This document shows, in pieces, positions 19,218 through 30,699 of a stretch of 64,000 nt of DNA. The translations under genes were made by a program, and so were the position numbers. This DNA is from Eucommia ulmoides (lineage: Eukaryota; Streptophyta; Magnoliopsida; Garryales; Eucommiaceae), in assembly GCA_016647705.1 (NCBI GenBank), contig CM028335.1, forward strand, positions 43,435,526-43,499,525, in the 5' to 3' direction. The notes below the pieces were generated by a model. It was not told the origin of the DNA. It did not search any database and saw nothing but the letters and a program-made list of their open reading frames with translations. Within the stretch, counting starts at the first letter, position 1. Each line of letters begins with the position of its first letter.

Positions 19218-19451
19218 GTGCCTTTGGGGGGGAGGACCACTATGACGACTATCCACTTCTTGCACTCTGATTTCTCTATCGGCCTTATTGGAATGAAGTT
19301 TTCAAAGACTGAAGATGGTGCCACGCCCAGTGGCACAGAGCCAGGGGATGCTGCTAAGGATAATGCTGACGAGAAAGCCCCTAAGGAGGGCCATATTAAC
19401 ACTACTTCTCCTCGCATGGATGCCCCTCATAACGGGGGCGGAGAGGACTGA
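19218..19451 (+). pseudogene. C-terminal fragment of the antisense gene of Tat-B
   Basis: The segment MTTIHFLHSDFSIGLIGMKF followed by an acidic, Asp/Glu-rich stretch and GGGED at the stop aligns with the C-terminus of the antisense gene of Tat-A (MKAIHCLCPDFSP, KFSKLEDD, GRED). The sequence after the stop (TTTGTAGACTTTTT) also matches. The host element reads on the minus strand, so this gene is again antisense to its element. The N-terminal domain is missing, and the upstream 18926-19217 does not encode it. Confidence 0.7.
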
Positions 19452-20362
19452 GCTCGGACCATCGCTTTTTGAGGACTTAGGATTTTGTAGACTTTTTTTC
19501 ACTTATTTCTATTTCTCTGTGCGCGAGCATGTAAGCTTTTGAGTGGCATAGCCAGGGGGACAAAATGCAATTGTGGAGAGTCACTCGTGATGTTGGAGTT
19601 AGGATGTGGATTTGGAGAATCATTTGTGACTCAAGGCGTGGGAATGCCATTGAGAAGGCAGGCTAGAGGGCGCTCATTTCTACCTTTGAGTCATACACGC
19701 ATGGTTAGCTGTTGTTAAGACACTGTGGTGGCGCGAGGGCGATGAGTAGGTGCCAACCCCTGCCTACGATGGGCCCTCTAGTTAGTTCTTGCTGCATGGT
19801 TGGGAGCTAAGCCTAGGGGTAACCTTAGGGTCCCTGGCACCATGTCTTCATGGAGAAGGGGATCTTTTTTGATCGAGGGGTCTTCTCCAATCTTGTAACC
19901 CCAGGATGGCGAGGTGGAGGGCAACCCTTGGGTATATGCACATTCGAAGATTCTACAAGAGCGTTGTGATCTTGGGGTTACTCCTTAGGCCCTGCGATAT
20001 GGCGAGATAGTACCCCCAGGACAGGGGTCAGCGGCAGGCATGTGAGGATGAGCTATACATACGACTTGAACTCGCACATCTAGTCCTCAATCTGATATGG
20101 ATCCACGACTCCCGAGGTTTATCACACAACCCAAGGTGGCAGAGTCTACAATCCTGCCAAGTCTTAGGGGGGAGTTATCCTCACTGGCGGGAGCTGAGGG
20201 TTGAGCCCTCAGAGTTTCTAACACATTTCCGGAGAGTTGACTGCTCAGGTTACTATCTACCACAAGAAGTTAATCTCACGGCTTGATTTATCCGACTGGA
20301 CCTTATGATAATCTAGGCTCAGCTGAGTAGAAAATAGTAATCAGGGGATGACATTTTTCACG

Positions 20363-20381
20363 TTTCCAGTAGACGACACCA
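20363..20381 (-). promoter_or_regulatory. Tat-B primer binding site
   Basis: On the minus strand this reads TGGTGTCGTCTACTGGAAA, three bases from the LTR end. TGGTGTCGTCTGTGGGAA-like sites are typical of Tat-lineage elements. I do not name the tRNA with certainty; a tRNA-Arg is possible. Confidence 0.7.
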
Positions 20382-20384
20382 AAC

Positions 20385-20635
20385 TGTTGGTGCGTAAAAC
20401 TGGTAAACACATCGAGTATGGTCCAATCGGATGACAAGTGGGTCCTCTTGCTGAGGTGGAGTCGTCAGTTGAAAATTCTTCACGTGAGCTGGACTAGGTC
20501 CTGGAAGGTCTGATATGCTATGTCCAGAGTCCTTCTCCTCAGGAAGTGTACTTGTAGAAGGCTCAGACTGGGATTTGTGCTGGCGAAGCCCGTTTGGCAT
20601 GGTAATTAGTGCTTAGAGAGAAAAGGTACAGTAAT
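20385..20635 (-). repeat. Tat-B 5' LTR, inner part (split by NA-1)
   Basis: This is the 3' portion of the minus-strand LTR next to the PBS, ending CCAACA. It aligns with Tat-A 18688-18925. The sequence breaks at gtaat, where NA-1 is inserted, and continues at 26474. Confidence 0.8.
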
Positions 20636-22205
20636 TGTACGATGAGCATTTATTACACACTCACGTATTGACTACTCACAAGTGTACGAGGTCAAAGTTT
20701 TATTATAATAGATCTTGAAGATCAGGTATCGTGTCCACAGGGATTGGTTTTGACTATTATTGAGTATCGCGTTTATCATAACCTAACTTTATCTAGGTGA
20801 AAATAAATGTGAATAAAATTAAATACTAATACTAATATAATTAATCTAATTAAATTATATATACTAATATTAATATTGAGATAGTTTTTAGTGAATAGAT
20901 TGTATAGGGATTAACTTCGTTTATGAATACGTGTTCGATCTCGTTTTAGTTCATGTTAACGGCGTTCGATTTATTCGACAATCTCAGTTCGTAAACTCTT
21001 CCACCACCTCTCCCAAGTGTAATATGAGGGAATACGTGACTTCGTATCAATGAAGAAGTCCCCCTCAACATCTTAATAACCCTAGGTCATGTGAGTCTCA
21101 CTCCAACGTCATTGATTGCACATAATCCAACTCTCTCCCGGGTTATTAGATCGTCGCGTTGTGTTTGCCCTATCGACAATCTCATTCGAAAACTCCCCCG
21201 CCCTCTCTCCCAAGTGTAAGACAGGGGAATACATGACTTCATATTAATGAAGAAGTCCCCCTTAACATCTTAACAACCTTAGGTTACGTGAGTCTTGCCC
21301 CAACGTCATCGAAGTCCGAATCCGGGGTTACCTCTCTCAAGTGTCAAACCCTGTATTCTTGATATATCTACCTAAGCCTAATAAACATATAATACAGCAA
21401 ACACAATCAAAATAACGAAGAACCACCGCTAACGAAAAATAAACTCAAACAAATAACAAATTCATAAATATAGTGTTAATCCCTAAACAACCTATTTTTA
21501 GCCAATGGCCATAACCATATATACAATGTAAAATGGACTAAGCATGCCCAATAACTACCGAAATAAAGAAAACAAAGAAAATAAATGAAAGAACATAGCT
21601 GATATCTAAAGATTTGGACCTACAACCGTAGAACGATCACTTCCTTTCTTATCTTCTTCCTCGAGTTAAGAGCTCTCCCCCAAAAATCTCTCAAACTCAC
21701 CCTAAATATCTTATAAGGGCCTTAGAGGGTGAGAAAATCGGAAGAGAGGAGGAGAGGAGGGGTTTTATAGGGCTCCAAATATTTAAAAATATCTTAAGTC
21801 TGTGTAGAGGTGACCACCGCGGCGGTGGGTATGTCGGTTAGTAATTGTCGCAGCGATGGAAAAGGTGGTGGAATTGTTGACCATCTTGTATTTTTACCGT
21901 CGCAGTGGTGGATCTCACCGCTATGGAAGTGGACGTTCAGCAAAATAGGGTCTTCTCTACATTTTCATTGCCGTGGCGGAGGTCTAGACGCCGCAGCGGT
22001 GGGCATCTTTTTAGAATATTGTCACCTTGCTTGTTTTTCCACTGTTCTCGATGCGATTTGATTGGTTATGCTCTTTTTTCCTACCTTTTCACCCCCACAC
22101 ACCTATTTTAATACAAAAAGAATCAAAATATATTAAAACGTACTAAACGTACTCGAAAACTAACAATGTTCGGTTTGGAAATATATAGGTAATTTAAACC
22201 TATCA
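20636..22205 (-). repeat. NA-1 3' LTR
   Basis: It starts (minus) at 22205 with TGATAGGTTTAAA and ends at 20636. It contains the block with CGAGTGTAA-like and AACGACCCTAGGTCA-like motifs twice in tandem (about 20960-21170 and 21171-21310). Confidence 0.9.
21813..22005 (-). repeat. U3 palindromic array in NA-1 3' LTR (GCGGCGG type)
   Basis: The boxes include the perfect odd palindrome CCACCGCGGCGGTGG at 21813-21827. Diverged copies lie near 21898-21915, 21920-21937, 21969-21984 and 21990-22004. Confidence 0.85.
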
Positions 22206-22221
22206 AATACCCCCAAACTAT
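22206..22221 (-). promoter_or_regulatory. NA-1 polypurine tract
   Basis: AGTTTGGGGGTATT on the minus strand abuts the 3' LTR. A second copy of the motif lies near 22862-22875, about 650 bases upstream of it. Confidence 0.8.
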
Positions 22222-23757
22222 AAATTTTGCTAGTCCTCAAGCGAAACACCCACACGATAAAAGAAAATATAACAACTAAAAACTAAAAATAAAAACACAA
22301 AAAACAAATATGTGGAAAGTTTTGAGTATCATCTACCAGCCAAATGAAATATTCCTCATCGACCCCTAATCCTATCGAGTTCAGGTATAAAAACACACCA
22401 TGTAGTGTTCTAGAATTTCAACATTTATAATAGTAAGCTCCGTTATAGATCCTACTAAAGTGTGTGTGTGTTTAAAAATCAAATATATAACTGTCCATTA
22501 ATCAGATTGGATTATCCACCATATAAGCGCATAACAGAAAAAACCCGAAGGTATAAAGAATCCATAGGCTTGACCCGGGATCTATTCTCCACTAATGTAG
22601 GGTTGCAAGTTAAAAATGATCAATACGTCTTGGTTCGGTTTAAGACAAATGGCCAAGGGTAAATTTGAAAGAGAAAATGGGTTAACGTCATTAACTTGAC
22701 GTTACCCAAGGCACATCGCTTGACACTCTCACACTCGAAACCCCATAGATAAATTTGAAACAACCCTAAACATATATTAAGAACGACGTACTCACTTGTT
22801 TAAAAGAAACGGAAAAAAAAAATACTATATGTGCATAATTTTTTTTTCTTAACAAACAACACACCCCCAAACTCATTTGATTTGTATAATTTATGGGGTG
22901 TGTGAAATATGAATACAAATGAAAAGTGAGTACTTGAATACCGAACCAATTAAAAGTTTACCCTAATCCCAACCACTCACATCAAGAAGCATTTTCAACT
23001 TCTAGCTTGATGCACTAACATTGTGCATTTGGTTAAGTGATATAGGGTTGGACAAGATATAATAAGCTAAGATATTGGTTAAGTGTTCAAAATTGAAACG
23101 GCATTTAGGCTTCGACAGGGTAATGAGGGGTAATGATATATCAGGCTAAGCTTAAAAGGCTCAAGCTAGAAAATGAATGCCTAAATCATGTCTTTCGAAC
23201 TACCTCACCTTGGATTTCACCTTGAATTTCCCCCGAATCAAGTTCTAGAAACCCTAATGTCATGAATTTAGGTGATAGATAATCATTTTCAAATCAATTA
23301 GATGGTTATATAATGAGTTTTCGTGCTTGTGCAAGTAGGATCTAGAATAACTATTACTAAAACATAACGTTGAGCACACAGAACATACATGCATGAGTTT
23401 TACGCTCGACCTCAATAAACAACTAGGGGACAGACTCATCCTCTGGTAATGGCCCAGATGATGTCAAAACTCAGCACATTCACAACAACTAAACTAAACA
23501 AACTAATCCTAAACAAGGATGCATACGCAGAAAACAATAAAACATAACTAACACATCACTACCAACTTAAAATAGGTGATGTTCAAAACAACTCATCAAC
23601 GATCCGAATAGATAGAATATAGCATGAAAATGAAGACGGGGGTTTAAAACACATATCTGGGAGGCGAGAGAATCTCCCCTCCGACTCAAATTGGCGGCGA
23701 TATATCTAACTTATTTTTCCTTGGGTTGCCTCTCAAGAAGTGCTTGGTTTAAGGTAG
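22222..23757 (-). other. NA-1 3' non-coding region
   Basis: About 1.5 kb with no supported gene. It aligns, inverted, with the 3' non-coding parts of Ath-1 and Ath-2 (for example AACACCACGTGGTG-like at 22398-22412) and with NA-2 and NA-3. An A/T run lies at 22807-22852. Confidence 0.7.
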
Positions 23758-24660
23758 TTAGCCCGACACGCCGAAGTGCTCATCAAAGACCGGCTTCTAC
23801 CCATAGTAAGTGTCGTACAATACTACCTATGGGTCTTGGTTCAGTACGCCCTCAAGACTGGCGAGATTTATCTCTGATCGGCCCAAACTTTCAACTGGAT
23901 GCTCCACCGGCTCATGTACTTGGTGGACATGGAAGAACGTTACTAATGGCGACAAAGGATCACTGAGCTACATCAGATCCTCATAAATATGATCGTCTTG
24001 GATCAAGTGCGGCATCACTAACTGGAATTCGAACGGTGAAAATTCATAACAATTAATGTGTGAATCTCCATCGATCTCACCCTAGTACCTCCCGCTTGTC
24101 TCTGGTTCCTCATGGTGGATTTTACTAAATGTGGGTTGTGAATCTCACAGTGCCACCGTGCTTGACTCAGCCTCAATCAAGCAGATGAGCTGACCGATTT
24201 GCGTCTGCAAAGACGTTATGGTCACATCGATTTCAGTGTAAATCATCTCAATGTTGTTGAGACGATCCTTGTGCTCATTTAGCTAGTCATTCATCTCTTT
24301 CCAAAATGCTTGAGTCTCCCCAATAAAATCAACAAGTATTTCCTCCAGGCCAGGGAAAAACTCAACGTATTGGTCCGAGGTATCAATCCATGGCGTAGTA
24401 GAATTGAAACTCTGATAATAAAAGGCCGCTATGTATTCCAACAACCAATGGGCTTCGTCCGCAGTTAGTTGGTCGAAAGAGGTGGTACCGTTTGCTCTTT
24501 TAACCCACATTCCGGTTTTGGCTTGTAACCCATCGAGGAAGTTCAGTAGTTCACACTCCATCGGGAATCTTTGATTTAGAAACTAGAGTAGTAAATCCTT
24601 GTAACGATCCCAAGCATAGTAAAATGGCTTGGGATCCTGTTGAAAGAAATGCAAGAGTAC
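23758..24660 (-). pseudogene. gag: NA-1 gag pseudogene
   Basis: Minus-strand frames give the C-terminal half of an Athila-type capsid: YYAWDRYKDLLL (near 24610), CELLNFLDGLQAKTGMWV (24500-24555) and SFDQLTADEAHWLLEYI (24425-24480). A coiled segment containing LQTQIGQL (near 24200) follows, then a family-specific C-terminus ending VSG with TAA at 23758-23760. Full gag would need an N-terminal part that is absent, so it is shorter than the Ath-1 gag even without its stops (for example after END at 24283). NA-3 and NA-2 carry the same gene. Confidence 0.8.
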
Positions 24661-24798
24661 CTGTTGATCTAACATATTCAAGCACCCTGCAAGAAAACAA
24701 AAGCAAAAACTACAAATAAAAAAGTTATAAAAAAAATAAATGCCTAAAGTAAAATTCAGTCATTTACTCACAATATCAATAATAACCAAAAAACACAA

Positions 24799-24816
24799 TC
24801 CCTGGCAATGGTGCCA
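24799..24816 (-). promoter_or_regulatory. NA-1 primer binding site, tRNA-Asp type
   Basis: On the minus strand TGGCACCATTGCCAGGGA, with three mismatches to the tRNA-Asp complement, six bases from the LTR. Confidence 0.85.
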
Positions 24817-24822
24817 AAAACT

Positions 24823-26468
24823 TGTACGATGAGCATTTGATATACGCTCACATATTGACTACTCGCAAGTGTACGAGATTAAAGTTTTAGTATAATGGAT
24901 CTTGAAGATTGGGGATTGTGTCCATTGGGATTGGTTTTGATTATTATTGAGTATCGTGTTTATAATTACCTAACTTTATCTAAGCGAAAATAAATGTGAA
25001 TAAAATTAAATACAAATACTAATCTAATTAATCTAACTAAATTATCTATACTAATATTAATATTGAGATAGATTTTAGGGAATAGATTGTCTAGGGATTA
25101 ACTTCGTTTATGAATATATGTTCGATGTCGTTTTAGTTCATGTTAACGGCGTTCGACTTATCCGACTATCTCAGTTTGTAAACTCTCCCTCCACCTCTCC
25201 CGAGTGTAATACGAGGGAATACGTGACTTTGTGTCAATGAAGAAGTCCCCCTCAACATCTTAACGACCCTAGGTCATGTGAGTCTCGCTCCAACGTCATT
25301 GATTGCACACATTCCAACTCTCTCTCGGGTTATTGGATCGTCGCATTGTGTTTGCCCTATCGATAATCTCAATTCAAAAACTCATCCGCCACCTCTCCCA
25401 AGTATAAGATGGGGTAATACATGACTTTGTGTCAACGAAGAAGTCCCCCTCAATGTCTTAACGACCGTAGGTCATTTGAGTCTTGCCCCAAGATCATCGA
25501 TTGCCCACAATCCAACTTCCTCCTGGGTTATTGGATTATCGCGTTGTTTACCCTAGTTCGAATTCGGAGTTACCTCTCTTGAGTGTCAAACCCCATATTT
25601 TCGATATATCTATCTAAGCATAATAAAGATACAATACGACAAACACAATAACAACCACTAAAGAAACATAAAATCAAACAAACAACGAATTCATAAATAT
25701 AGTGTTAATCCCTAAACAACCTATTTTTAGCCAATGGCCATAACCATGTATACAATGTAAAATGGACTAAACATGCCCAAAAACTATCCAAATGAAGAAA
25801 ACAAAGAAAAGAAATGAAAGAACTTAGCCGATATCCAAAGATTTGGCCCTAAAAGCATAGAATGATCACTTCCTTCTTCATCTTCTTCCTCGTATTGAGA
25901 GCTCTCCCTCAAAAATCTCTCAAACTCACCCTAAATATCTTCTAAGGGCCTTAGGGGATGATAAAATTGGAAGAGAGGAGGAGAGGAGGGGTTTTATAGG
26001 GCTCAAAATATCTAAAAATATCTTAAGTCTGTCCAGAGGTGACTGCCGTGGCAGTGGGATTCACCGCCACGGTGGTGGGTATGTTGGTTAGTAATCGCTG
26101 GAATGGTGGAAGAGGTGGTGGAATTGGTGACCATCCTGATTTTTCATCGCTGCGACGGTGGATCTCACCACTGCGGCGGTGGACGTTCAGCAAGATAAGG
26201 TCTTCTCTGCATTTTCACAGCCACGGCCGAGGTCTGGACGCCGCGGCTGTAGGCTTCTTTTCAGAATATTATCACCTTGTTTGTTTTTCCACTGTTCTTC
26301 TACCATTCTCGATACAATTTGATCGTTTATGCTCCGTTTCCCAACTTTTGCACCCCTACACACTTGTTTTAATACAAAAAGAACAAATATATATATTAAA
26401 ACATACTAAATGTACTCAAAAACTAATAATGTTTGGTTTGGAAATAGATAGATAATTTACACCTATCA
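24823..26468 (-). repeat. NA-1 5' LTR
   Basis: It starts (minus) TGATAGGTGTAAATT at 26468 and ends at 24823. The internal block is duplicated in tandem (about 25136-25360 and 25361-25560), as in its partner LTR, so the duplication pre-dates insertion. Confidence 0.92.
26036..26260 (-). repeat. U3 palindromic array in NA-1 5' LTR (GCGGCGG type)
   Basis: Boxes of the CCACCGCGGCGGTGG type, each somewhat diverged, lie at about 26041-26056, 26060-26076, 26150-26185 and 26218-26250. A minus-strand TATAAAAC (25992-25999) follows downstream, as in the Ath LTRs. Confidence 0.85.
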
Positions 26469-26473
26469 GTAAT

Positions 26474-27018
26474 GTTGCAAGTAAATAAATGAACTCGCAT
26501 CTAATGTAAAGCGTATTCCAGCATACCTCGGGCTTGCATAGCCCTCGATATATATAGGAGTTGAAGATAATTAGTTGGGCCTAAATACGGTTAATTAGTC
26601 GAAACCTTGTATTTAGCTGATAATCTGAGGCGTTTAGGAGATAACTGTTGGGCTTGCAATTTTTGGCCCATTTAGCAAAGCTTGCGCACTTTATCAGGCC
26701 TGTGGCGGTAAGTTGGTGGAGTAGAGTGGAGATCTGTGGAGTTTTGGGGAAGAAACAAGCTAGAAGGGGGAGCCGGTAAAGGTAAACAACTGAGTCCCTG
26801 AAATTAATCGTCCAGGGTACGACATAGAGCTTAGAGCAGTACGTCCCTATGGGGCTCCTCGCTCTTCCTTAGGTGCAAATAAAATTCTAGGGAGGAGCCG
26901 TAGTTGGCGTATGCTCCAGCATAGAGTTGTGGATTTCGGAATGCATCCCTGTTACTAAGAGGGCGAACACGTGGTTGGGTCCCAAGCGTTGACTCAGAGG
27001 TGCCCAAAAATATCCTCA
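26474..27018 (-). repeat. Tat-B 5' LTR, outer part
   Basis: It starts on the minus strand at 27018 (TGAGGATATTTTTGGGC) and is homologous to Tat-A 5130-5169 plus 17992-18690. It shows the uninterrupted junction that proves where Ath-1 entered Tat-A. It abuts the truncated Tek-1 LTR, so Tat-B inserted into Tek-1. Confidence 0.85.
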
Positions 27019-27224
27019 TTAACTATTAATCCGTAAACTTTTAAAATTCGAAATTAAAATTAACATATTAGCCCCTAAAATTTTAAAAATTAAACTTTTA
27101 AATACCACAATAATCCCGTAAAATTTTTAAAGTAAATATTAAATAGCACAATGCACCCCGTTATTTTTCTAAATGTTCTAAAATGCAACTAGAAATATAT
27201 ATGCGCAGGAACTACGCTTTACCA
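27019..27224 (-). repeat. Tek-1 3' LTR, truncated
   Basis: Only the first 206 bases remain. They align with 33936-34140 of the 5' LTR (shared motif TTAGCCCCTAAAATTTTAAAAAT-like). The rest is displaced by the Tat-B insertion. Confidence 0.85.
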
Positions 27225-27240
27225 TCCTCCTCCCCTAAAA
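27225..27240 (-). promoter_or_regulatory. Tek-1 polypurine tract
   Basis: TTTTAGGGGAGGAGGA on the minus strand, directly before the LTR start TGGTAAAGC. Confidence 0.85.
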
Positions 27241-27268
27241 GAAATTTTGTCCCAAAATTTTAGTTACC

Positions 27269-28600
27269 TTATTCGAAGAAATGCGGATATTTATTCCTCA
27301 TCTCTTCTTCTATTTCCCACGTCGCCTCTTCTACATAGTAACTACGCTATAGCACTTTCACTAATGGGATCATTTTCGTTCGCAATACTTGATCTTTACG
27401 GTTTAGAATCTGGACTGGTTCCTCAAGGAATGTCAAGTCTTCTTTCAATTCAATTAGTTGGGAAGTCAACACATGTGAAGGGTCTGACACTTATTTTCTA
27501 ATCATCGATACGTGGAAAACATCATGTAATCTAGACAATTCCGGCGATAGGGCTAGTCGATAGGCCATCGTGCCAACCCGCTCTAGAATATTGTATGGCC
27601 CGATATACCTCGGACTTAGCTCCCCTTTCTTCTCGAATCTCATTGTGCCCTTCCACGGGGATAAATGCAAAAATACATAATCACCCACTTCAAATTCCAA
27701 CTCACGTCTATACTTGTCGGCATAACTCTTTTGCCAACTTTAAGTGGTCTTCAGTCTTTCTTGAATAACTTTTACCTTTTACACCATCATCTGAGCTATG
27801 TCAGGCATCAATAATTTTTGTTCTACAACTTCAGTCTAACAGACTGGAGTTCTGCATCTTCTACCATACAACGCTTTGTAGGGTGCCATCTTGATTGCCG
27901 AATCGTAGCTATTGTTATAGGTAAACTCCATCAATGTTATATGATCATCCTAGCTACCATCAAATTCTAGAACACAACCCCTTAACATATCCTCTAACGT
28001 TTAAATCGTATGCTTTGATTGACCGTCAGTCTGAGGATGGAAGACTGTGCTAAATTTTAACTTGGTACCTATAGGAGCTTAAAGACTCGACCAAACTTTT
28101 AAGGTAAATCTCGGATCTTTATCTGACACTATGGAAGCTGGTGCACCATGCAATTTAACAAATCTCATTCATATACAATTTCTCATACTTGTCCATGGAG
28201 TACATCATTTTCACGGCTAGAAAATTAGCAGACTTGGTAAGTCTATCAACAATCACCCAAATGGAATTATGCTCTTTTTAGGTACGGGGTAATCCCAAAA
28301 TAAAATCCATCGTGATATGTTCCTACTTCCACTCTGGGATAGGCAAAGGCTGCAACAATCTATCTCGATACTGGTGCTCGATCTTGACTTGCTGACAGAT
28401 GAGACACTTGGCAACAAATTTGGCAATTTCTAGTTTTATTCTATTCCACCAATAGTGTTCTCACAAATCCCAATACATTTTAATACTACTCGGATGCATT
28501 ACATATACTGAGTTGTGCGCTTCCTCCAAGATATATTTATTCAGTTCGGCATTATTATGTACGCACAGTCTATTTTCAAACATTAAGCTTTATCACTATC
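27269..28600 (-). pseudogene. int: Tek-1 integrase with chromodomain, pseudogene
   Basis: Reading leftwards, the HHCC part ends CLICQQVKIEHQ (near 28390), then HITMDFILGLPR (near 28325, first catalytic Asp) and VDRLTKSANFLAVK (near 28240). The C-terminal module has GDYVFLHLSPWKG and SPRYIGPYNILERVG (27680-27560), then RLHDVFHVSMIRK (27491-27530). The same frame continues through a TAA into a chromodomain with EEPVQILDRK-like and EEATWEIEEEMRNKYP motifs (about 27460-27275). One TAG there stands for the usual Trp. Stop at 27269-27271. The chromodomain targets integration to methylated-histone chromatin in chromoviruses. Confidence 0.85.
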
Positions 28601-29227
28601 CCTGACGCGATAGTCAGCTCTTTGACCCTTATTTACTCCATCTCTGATCTCTCCTAATTGGGTATCTGACTTTTGTACTTCTATAATACGGTTGATTAAC
28701 TTTAGTCTCAAGGTAAAAGTTGCAAGCAACGCTGCTGTTTGGAAACTGCCAACTAGACTCGCAGAGATCTCAGTTCGGTATATAGGTTAGTGTGAATAAC
28801 TCAAAGGTGTGCGACCGAACCTAAAGATTTTCGACTCAACGCATCTGCTACAACATTGGCCTTTCCAGGGTAATAATGGATAGTACAATCATAATCCTTG
28901 ATCAACTCTATCTAAAGACTCTATCTCAAATTTAGTTCCTTTTGAGTAAACAAATATTTCAAACTCTGGTGGTTAGTGTATATCTCGCATGTCTCACTTT
29001 ACAAATAATGTTTTTAGAGTTTCAAGGCATACACAATTGCCGCCAACTCCAAATCATGCATCGGGTAGTTACGCTCATGATTCTTTAATTGCCAAGGGGC
29101 ATATGGAATCATGTGACCATGTTGCATCCATACACAACCTAGCCCCTGGTGTAAAGCGTCCCTGTAGATCATAAAACCACCGCTTCTGTAGGGAGAGAAA
29201 GTATTGGCGTGGATATCAGTCTACTTT
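28601..29227 (-). pseudogene. Tek-1 RNase H and linker, badly broken
   Basis: This region lies between RT and integrase, where RNase H belongs. Only short matches are visible, such as a [22 protein letters not shown] stretch reversed near 29000-29060 and frequent stops. The call is mainly positional. Confidence 0.5.
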
Positions 29228-30080
29228 TCAGCTCCTAGAAGCTCTATTCACATTTGTTAGTCCACTCGAATTAGATTCCTTGCGGGTCAATTGGGTCAAT
29301 GGGGCAGCTATAATAGAAAATTCTTGAATAAACCGGAGATAATAACCTGCCAATCCCAGGAAGCTTCGAATCTCGGTCATACTCTTTGGCTTTTCCCACT
29401 GGACAACAACTTCGACTTTTATTGGATCGACTTGAATACCATCACCCAAGATAACATGCCCCAAGAATATAACTCTATCCTTCCAAAACGCACATTTACT
29501 GAACTTTGCATACAATTGCTTCTCTCTCAAAGTTTGCAACACAATCTTGAGATGCTCTGTATGCTATTCCTTATTTTTGGATTAGATCAATATATCATCA
29601 ATGAACACGATAATAAACTGATCTAAATAAGGTTGGAAGATCCAATTCATCAGATCTATAAAAGCAATAGGGGCATTTGTCAACCCAAATGGCATAACTA
29701 GAAATTCATAATTCTCATACCTCGTACGAAATGCTGTCTTTGACACATCACTGTCTCTAACTTTCATCTGATGATATCTTGATCAAAGATCTATTTTGGA
29801 AAATACCCTGGCCTTTTGCAATTGATTGAAAGGATTATCAATTCTAGGTAGTAGGTATTTATTAAGAATTGTCACCTTATTCAGCTGCCTATAATCGATG
29901 CACATCCTCAACGTGCCATCATTCTTCCTTATGAATAACACTGGGGATCCCCATGGAGAAACACTAAGTTTGATGAACCCACGGTCTAACAGATCTTGCA
30001 ACTAAATTTTTAGCTCCTTTAGCTCGGTAGGTTCTATACGATAAGGTGGAATTAATATAGGAGAAGTTCCCAGAAGTAAT
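29228..30080 (-). pseudogene. Tek-1 reverse transcriptase pseudogene
   Basis: The motifs in order are [20 protein letters not shown] (near 29990-29935), [13 protein letters not shown] (29910-29872), ARVFSKIDL (29810-29784), [10 protein letters not shown] (29697-29668) and [11 protein letters not shown] (29614-29585). The FIDD motif keeps both catalytic Asp residues. The connection reads FLGHVI (near 29455) and [13 protein letters not shown] (near 29345). Stops at 29783 and 29582, among others, break it. Confidence 0.9.
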
Positions 30081-30091
30081 TCGATAGTGAA

Positions 30092-30662
30092 CTAAATTTC
30101 CCTTTCCACTGATAACCTTGACAATTCTTCTGAAAATATATCTGGAAAATCCCTGACCATTGGGATATCTGCCACATGTATCTCATTTTGACTGGTGTCA
30201 ATCACATGCGCGAGGTATCTCTGGCATCCATTCTTTAATAATTTCCTAGCCTCTAGAACTGAAATCAAACTAATAGGGGTAATAATTCTGTCCCTCAAAA
30301 ATACTAACTCTGACTCGCCTTGGATTTGAAAAGTAACTTCATTTTTAAAACAATCCACTGTGGCATGATAGCTGGATAGTGAATCCATACTCAATATCAC
30401 ATCAAAATCGTGAATACTCGAGGGTAATAGAAATATTGACAATTCTCTATAACCGATACGAAGTGGACGACTGCCTTTTATACATAGTATCTATAAACAC
30501 TGACTCACCCATAGGGGTAGAGATAATGATGCTATATGACAGAGAAGTAGGAAAATTACCTACATGTATCATAAAGGTCACCGAAATAAATGAATGAGTA
30601 GACCCGGGATCGATAAGTACACATGCATCTCTTTCATATAAAGATATGATACCTGTAACCAT
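30092..30662 (-). pseudogene. Tek-1 aspartic protease pseudogene
   Basis: CVLIDPGSTHSFIS (30633-30592) is the active-site region in the form usual for this clade (DPGSTHSF or DSGATHSF). A frameshift between 30447 and 30442 separates it from FDVILSMDSLSSYHATVDC, the flap and C-terminal part. FPDIFSEELS near 30130 leads into RT. Confidence 0.85.
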
Positions 30663-30699
30663 ATTTGGAGTAGCTTGGGCATCCTGTTGTGTAGTAGCA

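Larger units (their letters stand above)
18926..20362 (-). mobile_element. Tat-B internal remnant (minus strand)
   Basis: This DNA lies inside the PBS of the minus-strand Tat-B LTR. Reading leftwards from the PBS, about 900 bases look like an untranslated leader. Then comes the end of an antisense gene at 19218-19451, so gag and pol have been deleted. From 18926 to 19217 nothing coding is recognised; it contains a repeated hairpin sequence. The 3' LTR of Tat-B is not present. Confidence 0.6.
20636..26468 (-). mobile_element. NA-1, gag-only Athila-family element
   Basis: This 5.8-kb minus-strand element has LTRs of 1570 and 1646 bp, a tRNA-Asp PBS, a gag remnant, a polypurine tract and a perfect TSD gtaat (20631-20635 and 26469-26473). 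It encodes no protease, RT or integrase and no space for them exists, so it must be moved by another element. The architecture corresponds to what has been called TR-GAG. It is inserted in the Tat-B LTR. Its LTR ends match those of Ath-1, but its gag is distinct. Confidence 0.9.

Noticed and set aside
23691..23966. Open plus-strand frame of 91 codons
   Set aside because: Antisense of the NA-1 gag C-terminus, which is conserved as protein in NA-2 and NA-3.
27247..27501. Open plus-strand frame of 84 codons
   Set aside because: It is the antisense of the Tek-1 chromodomain, which has clear family motifs on the minus strand.
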